A stretch of 23,424 bases of DNA from Sporolactobacillus kofuensis (GCF_042660205.1 NZ_JBHSTQ010000019.1:1-23424), one strand, 5' to 3'. Positions 15,643 through 23,055 are shown, counted from the stretch's first letter. A program made the numbers and translations. Notes: generated by a model not told the origin, from the sequence alone.

Positions 15643-16281
15643 TCAGATTAGAAAGGGGTTTGATCCTTCCTCTTTGCCAATGGTTGTCACGGAACCGTGT
15701 CCTGGACATACCACAGTCTCGTCTGGAAGTGTAAGAACTTGACGATCAATGCTCATCAATAATTGTTCCGTATCCCCGCCATATTGATCCGTACGGCCAA
15801 TACTTCCCTGAAAGAGCGTATCCCCACAAAAAAGCGTTCGTTCTTTCTCAAAATAATAAGAGACCCCTCCAGGAGAGTGCCCTGGTGTATGGCGAAATTC
15901 GCATGAAAATGGCCCGATCGATAAGTGACCTTTGTCCTTATCTGAGATCAGAAATTCCGCTTGTCTGGCATGCACCGGCGAAATCATTGGAAAAAAAGCT
16001 GAACCGTTCTTAGATGGATCGTTTAGCCATGTTGCCTCACTTTCATGCAAATAGGCAGGGATGTTCCATGTATCTCGCACCTGATCCAACGCGCCAATAT
16101 GATCAAAATGGGCATGAGTTAAAAGAATCGCTAATGGACTCAACTGTTCCTTCGTGATGATCGTTTCAATCTTTTCGAATTCTCCTCCAGGATCGATGAT
16201 TAGTGATTGATTGGATGCTTCATCAATCAAAAGATAACAATTCGCTTGGATCGCTCCAACTGGACAAACCATCCACTTCAT
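15643..16281 (-). CDS. MBL-fold metallo-hydrolase (YqgX-like)
   Basis: This 212-residue metallo-beta-lactamase-fold hydrolase has the metal site THAHFDHIGAL (HxHxDH, residues 56-61), HTPGHSPGG for the third metal histidine, GDTLFQGSIGRTD for the bridging Asp and CPGHG for the last His. The glyoxalase II-like layout and the neighbourhood with glucokinase and comG/aroK match Bacillus YqgX. The true substrate is not evident from sequence; glyoxalase II-like thioester hydrolysis is one possibility. The ATG at 16281 has AAAGGAG 8 nt upstream. It is 46 bp downstream of glcK and probably in one transcript with it. Confidence 0.92.
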   Translation of the reverse strand: MKWMVCPVGAIQANCYLLIDEASNQSLIIDPGGEFEKIETIITKEQLSPLAILLTHAHFDHIGALDQVRDTWNIPAYLHESEATWLNDPSKNGSAFFPMISPVHARQAEFLISDKDKGHLSIGPFSCEFRHTPGHSPGGVSYYFEKERTLFCGDTLFQGSIGRTDQYGGDTEQLLMSIDRQVLTLPDETVVCPGHGSVTTIGKEEGSNPFLI

Positions 16282-16327
16282 CTTCTCTTCTCCTTTCGAA
16301 TTGTCTCAAGATGTGAGGTTAATAGAT

Positions 16328-17302
16328 TTATGCTGTGTGCTTCTGCTCTAATTTGGTCTTAGAAAGCCACGCTGCGCCAATGACACCAGCATTATTCCCT
16401 AATGTAGCAATATCAATGGTACAAGCATCGAACACCCTCGGTAAGGCAAACCGCTTAAAATACTTTGTCAGCGGTGTGATTAGTGTTTCTCCAGCATGAG
16501 AAACACCGCCACCAATCACAATCTTTTCTGGATTAATAGTCACTGCCAAAGCACCAAGTGCAAAGCCTAGGTAATACGCTGCCTTTTCAGCGACGGTTGA
16601 GGAAAGTGGATCTTTTTTGGCTGCACAATTAAAGACGTCCTCCGCTGAAATATCTCCTTTTTCCTCAAAGAGATCACGGAGTATGCTTTCTGAGTCATTA
16701 TAATCCAGCGCATCTAACGCCATTCTGCGAATTCCCGTGGCTGAGGAAACGGTTTCAAGACAGCCACTTTTTCCACAATTACATGGTGCCCCATCCTTTG
16801 GCATTACTGTAATATGACCGATCTCTCCTGCCATTCCGCTAACGCCATGCAGAATCTCTCCATCACAAATAATGCCGCCACCAACACCTGTTCCCAGTGT
16901 GACACAAATGAGGTTCTTTGCGCCTTGACCTGCTCCGAGCCACATTTCGCCAAGTGCTGCAATGTTCGCATCGTTATCAATCACAACGGGTAATCCTATG
17001 GATTGTTCCAACGCGTCTTTCAATGCGTAATTCTTCCATCCGATATTCACAGCCTGATAGATAAAACCAGTATCCATGTTAATAAATCCAGGCGCTCCTA
17101 AGCCTACACCTCTGACTGTCGATGGATCAAGACTTAGCTGTTTCATTTTCTTCAATATACTTGAACTGATATCATCTGCGATATGTTTACCATTATCAAT
17201 GGTATTCGTTGCAATTGCCCACTTATCAAGCATTTTGCCCTCGTCATCAATGAAGGCCATCTTGATTGTTGTTCCACCTACATCCACACCAATGTTAATC
17301 AT
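16328..17302 (-). CDS. glcK: ROK-family glucokinase
   Basis: This 324-residue ROK glucokinase (glucose + ATP to glucose 6-phosphate, cytosolic) has the phosphate-binding motif DVGGTTIK (7-14), GLGAPGF, the catalytic D111 in VVIDNDANIAALGE, the second phosphate loop GTGVGGGI, and the ROK zinc site made of H163 (GEIGHI) with C174, C176 and C181 in PCNCGKSGCLE. Length equals that of Bacillus GlcK (about 320). It is the first gene of the glcK, MBL-hydrolase, methyltransferase run on the minus strand. A GGTGG site precedes the ATG at 17302. Confidence 0.95.
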   Translation of the reverse strand: MINIGVDVGGTTIKMAFIDDEGKMLDKWAIATNTIDNGKHIADDISSSILKKMKQLSLDPSTVRGVGLGAPGFINMDTGFIYQAVNIGWKNYALKDALEQSIGLPVVIDNDANIAALGEMWLGAGQGAKNLICVTLGTGVGGGIICDGEILHGVSGMAGEIGHITVMPKDGAPCNCGKSGCLETVSSATGIRRMALDALDYNDSESILRDLFEEKGDISAEDVFNCAAKKDPLSSTVAEKAAYYLGFALGALAVTINPEKIVIGGGVSHAGETLITPLTKYFKRFALPRVFDACTIDIATLGNNAGVIGAAWLSKTKLEQKHTA

Positions 17303-17487
17303 TAGATTCCACCGCCTATCAGTAAGGTAATACTTCTATTTTCGCCTATATTAAATAGTTTGCCAATGATAAAGATCAAAAATCAAACATAAAATTTTTT
17401 TTCAAATTTAATTATCCATTCAATCACAGTCATGATTATAAGAGAGGACGAATAGGTTGTACTATAGTTTTGTTCGGAGGTCATCTC

Positions 17488-18339
17488 ATGCGCTTAAGAA
17501 AAGACAAATTAATCTCCTTGCTGCTTGTCTTAGCGACAGCGCTGATCACATTGGTCATTTTGCCACTTTTTTTGTCCGTGCGTCCAAGTATAACCTATTT
17601 TCCAGCTCATGAGCGCTTGCATTATCTCTATGCCAAAACCAACTTATCAATCAATAATGATGATCAGACGTTTAAATGGGTGGTTGCATCACAAACAGCC
17701 GAAAAAAATAACCTGATGCAAGATTTTTCTTTACTGTATCGAGATAATCGATTGGTTTCGGTCAATAACAATTGGCAGAAAAATGTAGCTCAACTGTACT
17801 CCGAGAAATTTCTACCCCTATCTCCCGGACATTATATCAGTCTAACGGTGCATCAGGCAGAATTACATATTGGTGAATCCATTTACGGAAAAGAAGTATT
17901 GTCTCAAGACTATCTTTTTGTTACAAGGAAAAATGGGGCATTCACTGGATTTCGGGAGCCCATAACTACGCAACAGGCCACCCTTCTCAGTACCACTTCA
18001 TTAAAAACAGAAATGGCAAGGGCAGCCCTGCTTCATAAAGCTTCGCAACAATATGGGATTCAATTAGATCACTATCACATTGTCCCGCTCGATGCATTAA
18101 CTTCTAAATCGATAACTCGTCTCTTTCCCTTTGATGAAAAGAAAGCAGAACGAATCACCGGCCAATTATGGGAAGGCTTGTATAAAGCCTATATTAGAGG
18201 CATCCAGATCACGTCAGAACAAGGCCAACCAGGCATTGGAAGCAGCATGCCTCTTCTATTGATTGCATCAGATCATATGCTTATTATTATCGAAAATGCA
18301 GATCACCAGATCGTATTACTAAAACAAAATTTTTCATAA
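17488..18339 (+). CDS. Membrane-anchored extracytoplasmic protein of unknown function
   Basis: This 283-residue protein has a basic cap (MRLRKDK) and one membrane helix (about 8-30, LLLVLATALITLVILPLFL), then a soluble domain predicted to lie outside the cell. I recognise no family or catalytic motif. There is no lipobox cysteine or Cys-rich region. The ATG at 17488 is chosen because CGGAGG (17475-17480) lies 7 nt upstream; a TTG at 17470 would place the ribosome binding site inside the gene. It is transcribed alone and divergently from glcK. In Bacillus, gluP and yqgQ would be expected near here, but this protein resembles neither. Confidence 0.8.
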   Translation: MRLRKDKLISLLLVLATALITLVILPLFLSVRPSITYFPAHERLHYLYAKTNLSINNDDQTFKWVVASQTAEKNNLMQDFSLLYRDNRLVSVNNNWQKNVAQLYSEKFLPLSPGHYISLTVHQAELHIGESIYGKEVLSQDYLFVTRKNGAFTGFREPITTQQATLLSTTSLKTEMARAALLHKASQQYGIQLDHYHIVPLDALTSKSITRLFPFDEKKAERITGQLWEGLYKAYIRGIQITSEQGQPGIGSSMPLLLIASDHMLIIIENADHQIVLLKQNFS

Positions 18340-18403
18340 GGAACCTGGTAAAAATAAGAAAACCGGGTAAAAAGCGCCTGGCCCTTAATCTTGCATCGAA
18401 TTT

Positions 18404-18509
18404 GCTTCGATTGCTCGCTTGCAGTGGGGCGCACCGCGAGCCTCCTCGAACAGGCAAAAGTCTGCGGGGTCTCGCTGGCACGCTGATCCCACAGGCGTCT
18501 CGCATCTCC
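18404..18509 (+). repeat. Dispersed palindromic repeat, copy D
   Basis: A well-preserved copy: TTCGATTGCTCGCTTGC, GCGAGCCTCCTCGAACAGG, TCTGCGGGGTCTCGCTGG and CCCACAGGCGTCTCGCATC. It occupies most of the 18340-18545 gap after the unknown membrane protein, upstream of the yqgO-like terminator. Confidence 0.85.
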
Positions 18510-18545
18510 GCAACATTTTTACGAAAAAAATTATACTTTTTTATC

Positions 18546-18584
18546 TTTTAAAAAAAGGACATAGAAACGAATGTCTTTGTCCTT
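18546..18584 (-). terminator. Terminator of the small membrane-protein gene
   Basis: AAGGACA (18555-18561) pairs with TGTCCTT (18578-18584), with a run of A on the plus side that becomes the U-run of a minus-strand transcript. It starts 3 nt after the stop of the 50-residue ORF. Confidence 0.78.
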
Positions 18585-18586
18585 CA

Positions 18587-18739
18587 TCAAGTGAGTTCCT
18601 TTTTTCGTATCCAAGCATATAACCACCAATGACCTAAAACCAATGCAACAAGTTCAAAGAGTACCCGGCGTCTGCGAATGATGAAAAAAGCAGTTAATGA
18701 AAACAAAACCGTTTGAATCATATCTCTATTTCTTGCCAC
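18587..18739 (-). CDS. 50-residue membrane protein, possible YqgO counterpart
   Basis: This is a short gene below most length cut-offs: a GTG start, about 50 residues, with a basic N-terminus (ARNRD), a hydrophobic helix (TVLFSLTAFFII), a basic RRRR turn and a second hydrophobic stretch (LFELVALVLGHWWLYAWI) ending in KKELT. The GTG at 18739 has GGGGGTG 6 nt upstream; a GTG three codons earlier overlaps that site. A clean terminator begins 3 nt after the stop. It lies 33 bp downstream of the cyclo-ligase gene on the same strand, the position of yqgO after yqgN in Bacillus. Function is unknown; the YqgO assignment rests on position and size. Confidence 0.65.
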   Translation of the reverse strand: MARNRDMIQTVLFSLTAFFIIRRRRVLFELVALVLGHWWLYAWIRKKELT

Positions 18740-18772
18740 ATGATACACCCCCAGTTAATGCATAGTGTGGCT

Positions 18773-19366
18773 TTATTTTTCCTTTTCATTCATCGCTTTT
18801 TTCACTTGATAGCTGTTGTCTTCTGTGATCAGCCAATCGACATTTTGATCATGCTCTTCCACTGGAACTGCATCAATAAGCTGCATTTGGAGTAAGAGCG
18901 ATACAGTTAATCCTGAAAATCGCTGTAAGAATCGATCATAATAGCCGCCACCATACCCAATCCGGTAACCATTGAGGTCAAATCCTACACCGGGAACAAT
19001 GAGCAAATCGATCGCGTGCTTATCAACAGCCCTCGTCTTTTCTGTAATCGGTTCCATCAATCCGAAATAACCAGATTCTAATTGACGAAAAGAATCTAAT
19101 TTATAAAAGTGCAAGCTTCGATCAGATGGGTCGCACTTAGGTACTGCAACTCGTTTCTTTTCCGCCCAAGCTCTTGTAATGATAGCCATTGTTTCGATCT
19201 CTCTGCCAATAGAAAGTGTGATCCCCAAGGTTTTCGTATTTTTCCAAAGATCTGAATCGAACAACCGATTTCTCACTTTTTTACATTTTTCCGTAAATAG
19301 AGTTTCATCAATTTGTTCCATCTCATGGAGTATTTGGTTGCGTATTTTTTGTTTTTGTAAGTTCAT
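18773..19366 (-). CDS. yqgN: 5-formyltetrahydrofolate cyclo-ligase
   Basis: This 197-residue enzyme converts 5-formyl-tetrahydrofolate to 5,10-methenyl-tetrahydrofolate using ATP, in cytosolic one-carbon metabolism. The family signature is NGYRIGYGGGYYDRFL, preceded by LLIVPGVGFD. The N-terminal helices (NLQKQKIRNQILHEM) are typical of the fold. The start at 19366 is chosen because GGAGG lies 5-6 nt upstream; a longer frame reaching 19411 has no such site. It lies in a minus-strand run with rpmG upstream and the small membrane protein downstream. Confidence 0.93.
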   Translation of the reverse strand: MNLQKQKIRNQILHEMEQIDETLFTEKCKKVRNRLFDSDLWKNTKTLGITLSIGREIETMAIITRAWAEKKRVAVPKCDPSDRSLHFYKLDSFRQLESGYFGLMEPITEKTRAVDKHAIDLLIVPGVGFDLNGYRIGYGGGYYDRFLQRFSGLTVSLLLQMQLIDAVPVEEHDQNVDWLITEDNSYQVKKAMNEKEK

Positions 19367-19433
19367 TCTATCCTCCATATTGAAAGCTGATGTCACTAGT
19401 ATAACTCTCATTCATCAATGTACCCGTACATGA

Positions 19434-19476
19434 AAAAAAGCCGCAGAAAACCCATAAAGGTCTCTCACGGCTTTTT
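19434..19476 (-). terminator. Terminator of rpmG
   Basis: AAAAAGCCG (19435-19443) pairs with CGGCTTTTT (19468-19476). On the minus strand the stem ends in a T-run just past the rpmG stop, separating it from the cyclo-ligase gene. Confidence 0.82.
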
Positions 19477-19487
19477 ATTCGATGTAC

Positions 19488-19637
19488 TTACTTTGTTTCG
19501 CGATATAGTACATGCTTTCTCAGTTTCGGGCTGTACTTCTTCAGCTCAAGACGTTCAGGGTTCTTTTGTTTGTTCTTTGATGTGATGTAATCACGATCGC
19601 CGGTTTCGGTATTTTCCAGAATAACCTTAACTCTCAT
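19488..19637 (-). CDS. rpmG: 50S ribosomal protein L33
   Basis: This 49-residue L33 begins MRVKVILENTETGDRDYITSKNK and ends KKYSPKLRKHVLYRETK. The zinc-binding cysteines of the C+ form are absent (no Cys), so this is the zinc-independent type, as known for paralogues expressed under zinc limitation in Bacillus. Whether a C+ copy exists lies outside the window. The ATG at 19637 has GGAGGG about 7 nt upstream; the open frame extends further but without a ribosome binding site. Confidence 0.95.
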   Translation of the reverse strand: MRVKVILENTETGDRDYITSKNKQKNPERLELKKYSPKLRKHVLYRETK

Positions 19638-19820
19638 ATTTATCCCTCCATTACACTTGAATTCACCATGTTCAAAAACATACATCTTATCTTAACAAAA
19701 AATAAGAAAAGCTTCAACCTCTTCATCAACGATATGTTTCAAGCTTTTCTCGGAATGCCCCCTTTTGAGAAAAACCGTGCAAAATACGCCCGGTCTTTAA
19801 ACCCTGCCTGGTTTTGATGA

Positions 19821-19928
19821 CGCTCCGATTGCTCGCTTTCCGCGGGCGATCCGTGAGCCTCCTCAAACAACCAGTAATCTGCGGGGTCTCACTTGGCTCG
19901 CGATTCCCGCAGGAGTCTCGCATCTGCG
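19821..19928 (+). repeat. Dispersed palindromic repeat, copy E
   Basis: The closest to a full element: CGATTGCTCGCTTTCCGCGG, GATCCGTGAGCCTCCTCAAA, AATCTGCGGGGTCTCACTTG and CCCGCAGGAGTCTCGCATC. It lies in the 692-bp gap 19638-20329, which otherwise holds a partial copy (20061), an AGGCTTAGCCT palindrome near 19993, a 10-bp inverted repeat AGAAAAGCTT (19705-19714 with 19741-19750) and no supported gene. Confidence 0.87.
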
Positions 19929-20060
19929 CGTTTGGTCACATTACTTTGCTTCGTCAAAAATTATATACTTTCTTTACTTGTGAGAAAAACCAGGCTAAGC
20001 CTGCTCCTTGGCTATCAATCTTTATGCGGCTTTAATTCAACAAACTTGTGCTTCAGCTCT

Positions 20061-20094
20061 CTTGCCGCAGGCGTCTCGCATCACGCCTTCCTAA
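20061..20094 (+). repeat. Dispersed palindromic repeat, copy F (ends joined)
   Basis: CTTGCCGCAGGCGTCTCGCA joins the left edge of the element (GCTTGCCGCGGGC) directly to its right edge (CCCGCAGGCGTCTCGCA) through their shared CCGC block; the middle 70 bp or so is missing. Confidence 0.6.
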
Positions 20095-20329
20095 ACCCTC
20101 CATGAGAAAAAACATTCGTTTTTAAACCAGGGCATTCTCGAACTTTAAATCGTTAAGCCTGGTCTACATGCTCATTTTCTCCATTTTTTTCTATTTAGTT
20201 TACATTCTTCTTTCTTTTTCGCCCTTCTTCTTTCGTAACCTTGGGAGATATGATATAAATAATTATGGCGATTGTCGTGTGTTTGTTCATAGTACATGAA
20301 CCTCAGACGAAGGCGAGGGGGGTAATGAA

Positions 20330-20536
20330 TTGGGGTTTGTCATTTTAATACTCATGATTATCGGATTAACCGCTCTGGCTGTTTCTTATTACAAACAAGA
20401 CAGTATTAAACAGGTAGAAGGTCAGCTTGAGGAAAACTCGATAACCATGATGCAGGAACTGTATAAGGTCAAGAAAAAAATTCGCGTGCTCGAAGAGGAA
20501 ATCATGATCGGGGACCGTAATCATTCTAAAGGGTGA
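20330..20536 (+). CDS. Small membrane protein with C-terminal coiled coil
   Basis: This 68-residue protein has an N-terminal membrane helix (GFVILILMIIGLTALAVSYY) followed by a charged coiled-coil-like helix (SIKQVEGQLEEN ... LYKVKKKIRVLEEEI). I recognise no named family. The TTG start is supported by GAGGGGGG about 7 nt upstream; the nearby ATG in another frame stops after seven codons. Its stop overlaps or nearly abuts the next gene, so the two are likely coexpressed and perhaps work together at the membrane. Confidence 0.72.
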   Translation: MGFVILILMIIGLTALAVSYYKQDSIKQVEGQLEENSITMMQELYKVKKKIRVLEEEIMIGDRNHSKG

Positions 20537-20541
20537 ATGTA

Positions 20542-21087
20542 GTGACAAAAAATGAAATTCGCGGTTTCGCCGCAGGTATTTTGCTGGCGTGTGCAGTCTT
20601 TGCTTTCTTCTACTACTTGATTTTTAATCAAGGTGAGCAGAAACCAGTGAAGAATGTCGTCAAGCAAACACCATTGACAGAAGCGACCGTCACTCAATAT
20701 CTTGCCAGCCATCACCGAAAAGCGATTGACCTTGACGCCTATAACCAGTGGATGAAAGATACAGCTAAAGCGACTGATCAAGCGAGCAAGGAAAAATCAA
20801 AAGCTGATGACAATAAGACGAAGAACAGTGGCGACAGTAAGTCTTCAACTAAGTCAAGTGAGAAAAAGACTTATAAGCTGCATATTAAAAGCGGCATGAC
20901 ACCGAGCGATATCTCAAGCGATTTGGTAAGTGCTAAAATTCTCAAATCAAATAAGAAATTTGATTTTGATCAATATCTGCATAAGCACAAACTTGAAAAA
21001 TATGTGCAGCTTGGCACATTCAAAGTTTCTAGTGATATGTCGATTCCAGAACTCGCACAAGTGATTACAAAAAACCACAGCAATTAA
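20542..21087 (+). CDS. Anchored protein with YceG/MltG-like C-terminal domain
   Basis: This 181-residue protein has a membrane helix (about 8-29, GFAAGILLACAVFAFFYYLIF), a central region rich in K, S, D and T (about 75-105) and a C-terminal region (about 108-178). The latter resembles the LysM-like N-terminal portion of the YceG/MltG family: LHIKSGMTPSDISSDLVSAKIL ... LGTFKVSSDMSIPELAQVIT. The MltG catalytic part is absent, so it is unlikely to be a transglycosylase; a wall-binding role is inferred. The GTG at 20542 is chosen because GGGTGA overlapping the previous stop lies about 5 nt upstream; a GTG at 20533 is inside that site. A strong terminator follows. Confidence 0.8.
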   Translation: MTKNEIRGFAAGILLACAVFAFFYYLIFNQGEQKPVKNVVKQTPLTEATVTQYLASHHRKAIDLDAYNQWMKDTAKATDQASKEKSKADDNKTKNSGDSKSSTKSSEKKTYKLHIKSGMTPSDISSDLVSAKILKSNKKFDFDQYLHKHKLEKYVQLGTFKVSSDMSIPELAQVITKNHSN

Positions 21088-21102
21088 TCGAATAAAAGTT
21101 AG

Positions 21103-21142
21103 AAAAACCAAGTTGACCTAACATTTCAACTTGGTTTTTTTG
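21103..21142 (+). terminator. Terminator of the YceG-like gene
   Basis: AAAAACCAAGTTG (21103-21115) pairs with CAACTTGGTTTTT (21127-21139), continuing into a T-run. Confidence 0.9.
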
Positions 21143-21212
21143 CATGTACACTGATTATTAGGTTCATATCGTTGTAAAATAATGGGGTTTATGCACTGAG
21201 GAGAGGATACAT

Positions 21213-21399
21213 ATGCACCAAATCATTTAAAAAACCTAAATTTGGCCTCGCTGAAATGCGTCCAAATGTGTAAAAGTTTGTGCTAGGATTGGTGTGGGCC
21301 TTAATAAATTCGCTTCTTTCATTAGGGTTTGGTCACTTTAATGATAACACCGGATTTTATAATGGTGTTTTATTATGCCAACCTAGCTGTCTAATTTGA
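21213..21399 (+). pseudogene. Broken small membrane-protein gene
   Basis: A GAGGAGAGG site precedes the ATG at 21213, but that frame stops after five codons. One base later, a protein-like frame runs TKSFKKPKFGLAEMRPNV, meets an in-frame TAA, and continues KFVLGLVWALINSLLSLGFG then HFNDNTGFYNGVLLCQPSCLI to a TGA at 21397. A one-base shift near the start plus one nonsense change would explain this as a decayed gene of about 60 codons with one membrane helix. I do not recognise the family. It marks the beginning of the AT-rich, decayed right end of the window. Confidence 0.5.
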
Positions 21400-21558
21400 T
21401 TTTCCAACTGGCCTTAAAATTATTAAACATTTTTATGAGTAAATTCTTCCAAACAAAAGTAAAAGTGATACACTAATTTTTGAATGGGCATTAACTCAAG
21501 GATACTATTCAGTACATTCAATGTAGATAGAAGTAATTATAAGGAGAATATTAAATTC

Positions 21559-22056
21559 ATGGATAATGAAGTTATGAAATTTGGCGGAAGATTAACGTAT
21601 AAGGAATTTAAAAAGTTTAATCACTATCACTTAAAAAAAATATTTCAAATTACTTTTGTAGCTATATGGATAATCTGTTTCCTAATTAATTTAATAAGCA
21701 TGTCATGGATTCCAGCGCTTGTTATTTCTCTAATCATTACAATCTTAGCAATTATTTTGGTCAGGATTCTTTTAATTTTTCGTGTTCGTAATGAATTTCA
21801 GAGTGACCGAGTATTAAAAAAAGAAGTTCAATTTGTCGTTCATGACAATGGTGTAAATATTTTGATTGAAAATTCCATAACTCAATATGATTGGAATGAT
21901 ATTATTTCTTTTCAACAGTATAAAGAAGAACTATTCTTATTGTATGTTTCAAAAAACAAAGCAATTGTTATTCCTAGAAGATATTTTAGTTCAGTTCAAG
22001 ACATCCAATTATTTAAACGATTAATATCAACAAATCTTTCAAAAAAAAATCGATAA
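21559..22056 (+). CDS. YcxB-like membrane protein
   Basis: This 165-residue protein has a short N-terminal cytoplasmic region (FGGRLTYKEFKKFNHYHLKK), two membrane helices (roughly 32-50 and 56-77) and a C-terminal domain with VVHDNGVNILIENSITQYDW then ISFQQYKEELFLLYVSKNKA and VIPRRYFSS. This arrangement is typical of YcxB-like proteins, in which the soluble part has a PH-like strand pattern. Function is unknown. The start at 21559 has AGGAG about 12 nt upstream, a little far; the frame is open back to 21484 without a better site. It is noticeably more AT-rich than the genes to its left, suggesting recent acquisition. Confidence 0.72.
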   Translation: MDNEVMKFGGRLTYKEFKKFNHYHLKKIFQITFVAIWIICFLINLISMSWIPALVISLIITILAIILVRILLIFRVRNEFQSDRVLKKEVQFVVHDNGVNILIENSITQYDWNDIISFQQYKEELFLLYVSKNKAIVIPRRYFSSVQDIQLFKRLISTNLSKKNR

Positions 22057-22222
22057 TAAGTGCCATTTTTAACTCATCTATGGATTTAACTAATATTTTG
22101 GATACAAAATAGTTTAGTAGCTTTTTGATTTCGTACGTTAAGTTGTTCTGATACCGGATTATTTGATATGGACCTTCGACGGCCAGTTTTCTTTTCTGAA
22201 GAACGAAAAAGAAAAACACCTT

Positions 22223-22260
22223 TTGAGATGGGGATTTAGCCTACAATACCCCCATCTCAA
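22223..22260. repeat. Perfect inverted repeat, possible IS edge or terminator
   Basis: TTGAGATGGGG (22223-22233) pairs with CCCCATCTCAA (22250-22260). It may act as a terminator after the YcxB-like gene, or be part of the decayed insertion sequence next to it. Confidence 0.55.
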
Positions 22261-22314
22261 TGTCAAGCGGTGCTTGAGCCATGATACTTCTACCTCTTGG
22301 GATGTTTTGATAGT

Positions 22315-22727
22315 CTAAAGAGATGTGTATTCTACGGCGATTGTTGGAGATTTATCATTAAAACCAAATAGGCACCATCCATCCTTTAATATGTGGATAT
22401 ATGTGATATCCGCGATCCATTTTTCGTTCGGTGTTGATGTTGTAAAGTCTATTAAATTTTCTCTCTTTACTATACGTCGCTTACTTAACTTAGTGTGATT
22501 TTTTTAATAATGATGGATCGAAGATTTGCTTTTTCATCTAGCGATACATACGTTTCAGACTGACGAAATGGAAATAGCCTTCCTTTTTTAGGAGAATGAT
22601 GAATCTTAGGTGCCCTGGTTCGATATCAGTGAAACTTAAAAAAGATGATCCCTATTCAATATAGGAATCATCTTCTTGTTGCTTAGTCTCTTTTTTTATA
22701 GTGTCCTTGACATAGGGGCCAGTTTTG
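22315..22727 (-). mobile_element. Relic of an IS3-family insertion sequence
   Basis: On the minus strand, a decayed OrfB transposase can be read: LKRMYR, an in-frame TAG, MKKQIFDPSLLKK, a one-base frame change, then NHTKLSKRRIVKRENLIDF and TPNEKWIADITYIHILKDGW, ending at TAG (22315). The WIADITYI block carries the first Asp of the DDE triad; the second Asp, the Glu and all of OrfA are missing. At 22700-22727 the minus strand reads ACTGGCCCC ... CAAGGACACT, resembling an IS3-type left terminal repeat. A hairpin lies between (22642-22674). The element is non-functional. The flank 22061-22314 holds no gene I can support. Confidence 0.65.
22642..22674. terminator. Hairpin inside the IS relic
   Basis: AAGATGATCCCTAT (22642-22655) pairs with ATAGGAATCATCTT (22661-22674), with one mismatch. 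It could act as a terminator; T-runs on either side are weak. Confidence 0.45.
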
Positions 22728-22840
22728 AAAAATCCGCTCTTTTCTCTCAGCTCATTCATTTTTAGAGACTTTTGGGATAGCCTCTAATTCATTTCTACAC
22801 AATATATTTTTTTAAACACTATCAATTCTTTACTACATCA

Positions 22841-23038
22841 TTACGCAGCCACTGCAGCTCCGGCAGCCGATACAAGTACAGTAATCACAACCGCTATTGC
22901 TGCTGCCGCACCAGCACCAATTCCAATTGTTTCTGCATGTTCATCAACAAATCCATATACATTTTGTATAGCACCAATCGCTTGATATACAATTCCCGAA
23001 TTTACAGCTTAGATCTCTTGCAGGTGATGGTGGGGCAT
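22841..23038 (-). pseudogene. Ala/Gly-rich hydrophobic peptide ORF interrupted by a stop (bacteriocin-like?)
   Basis: From the ATG at 23038 the frame reads MPHHHLQEI, then a TAA (23009-23011), then 55 residues: AVNSGIVYQAIGAIQNVYGF, VDEHAETIGIGAGAAAAIAV, VITVLVSAAGAAVAA and stop. The C-terminal 27 residues are almost pure Gly/Ala/Ile/Val. Small size, an amphipathic first half and a Gly/Ala-rich hydrophobic tail are features of small membrane-active peptides such as class II or circular bacteriocins. I cannot match it to a known one, and no start codon or ribosome binding site lies after the TAA, so as it stands it is probably not expressed. It lies just downstream of the 84-residue ORF on the same strand. 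Confidence 0.4.
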
Positions 23039-23055
23039 AAAAAAAAGAAAACATT

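Noticed and set aside
18287..18505. Minus-strand and plus-strand ORFs across repeat copies D and E
   Set aside because: The GC-rich palindromic repeat lacks stops by chance; the resulting peptides are similar only because the DNA repeat is.
22013..22219. 68-residue minus-strand ORF next to the IS relic
   Set aside because: It has no ribosome binding site or family match and overlaps the end of the YcxB-like gene; it could be transposase debris but cannot be supported.
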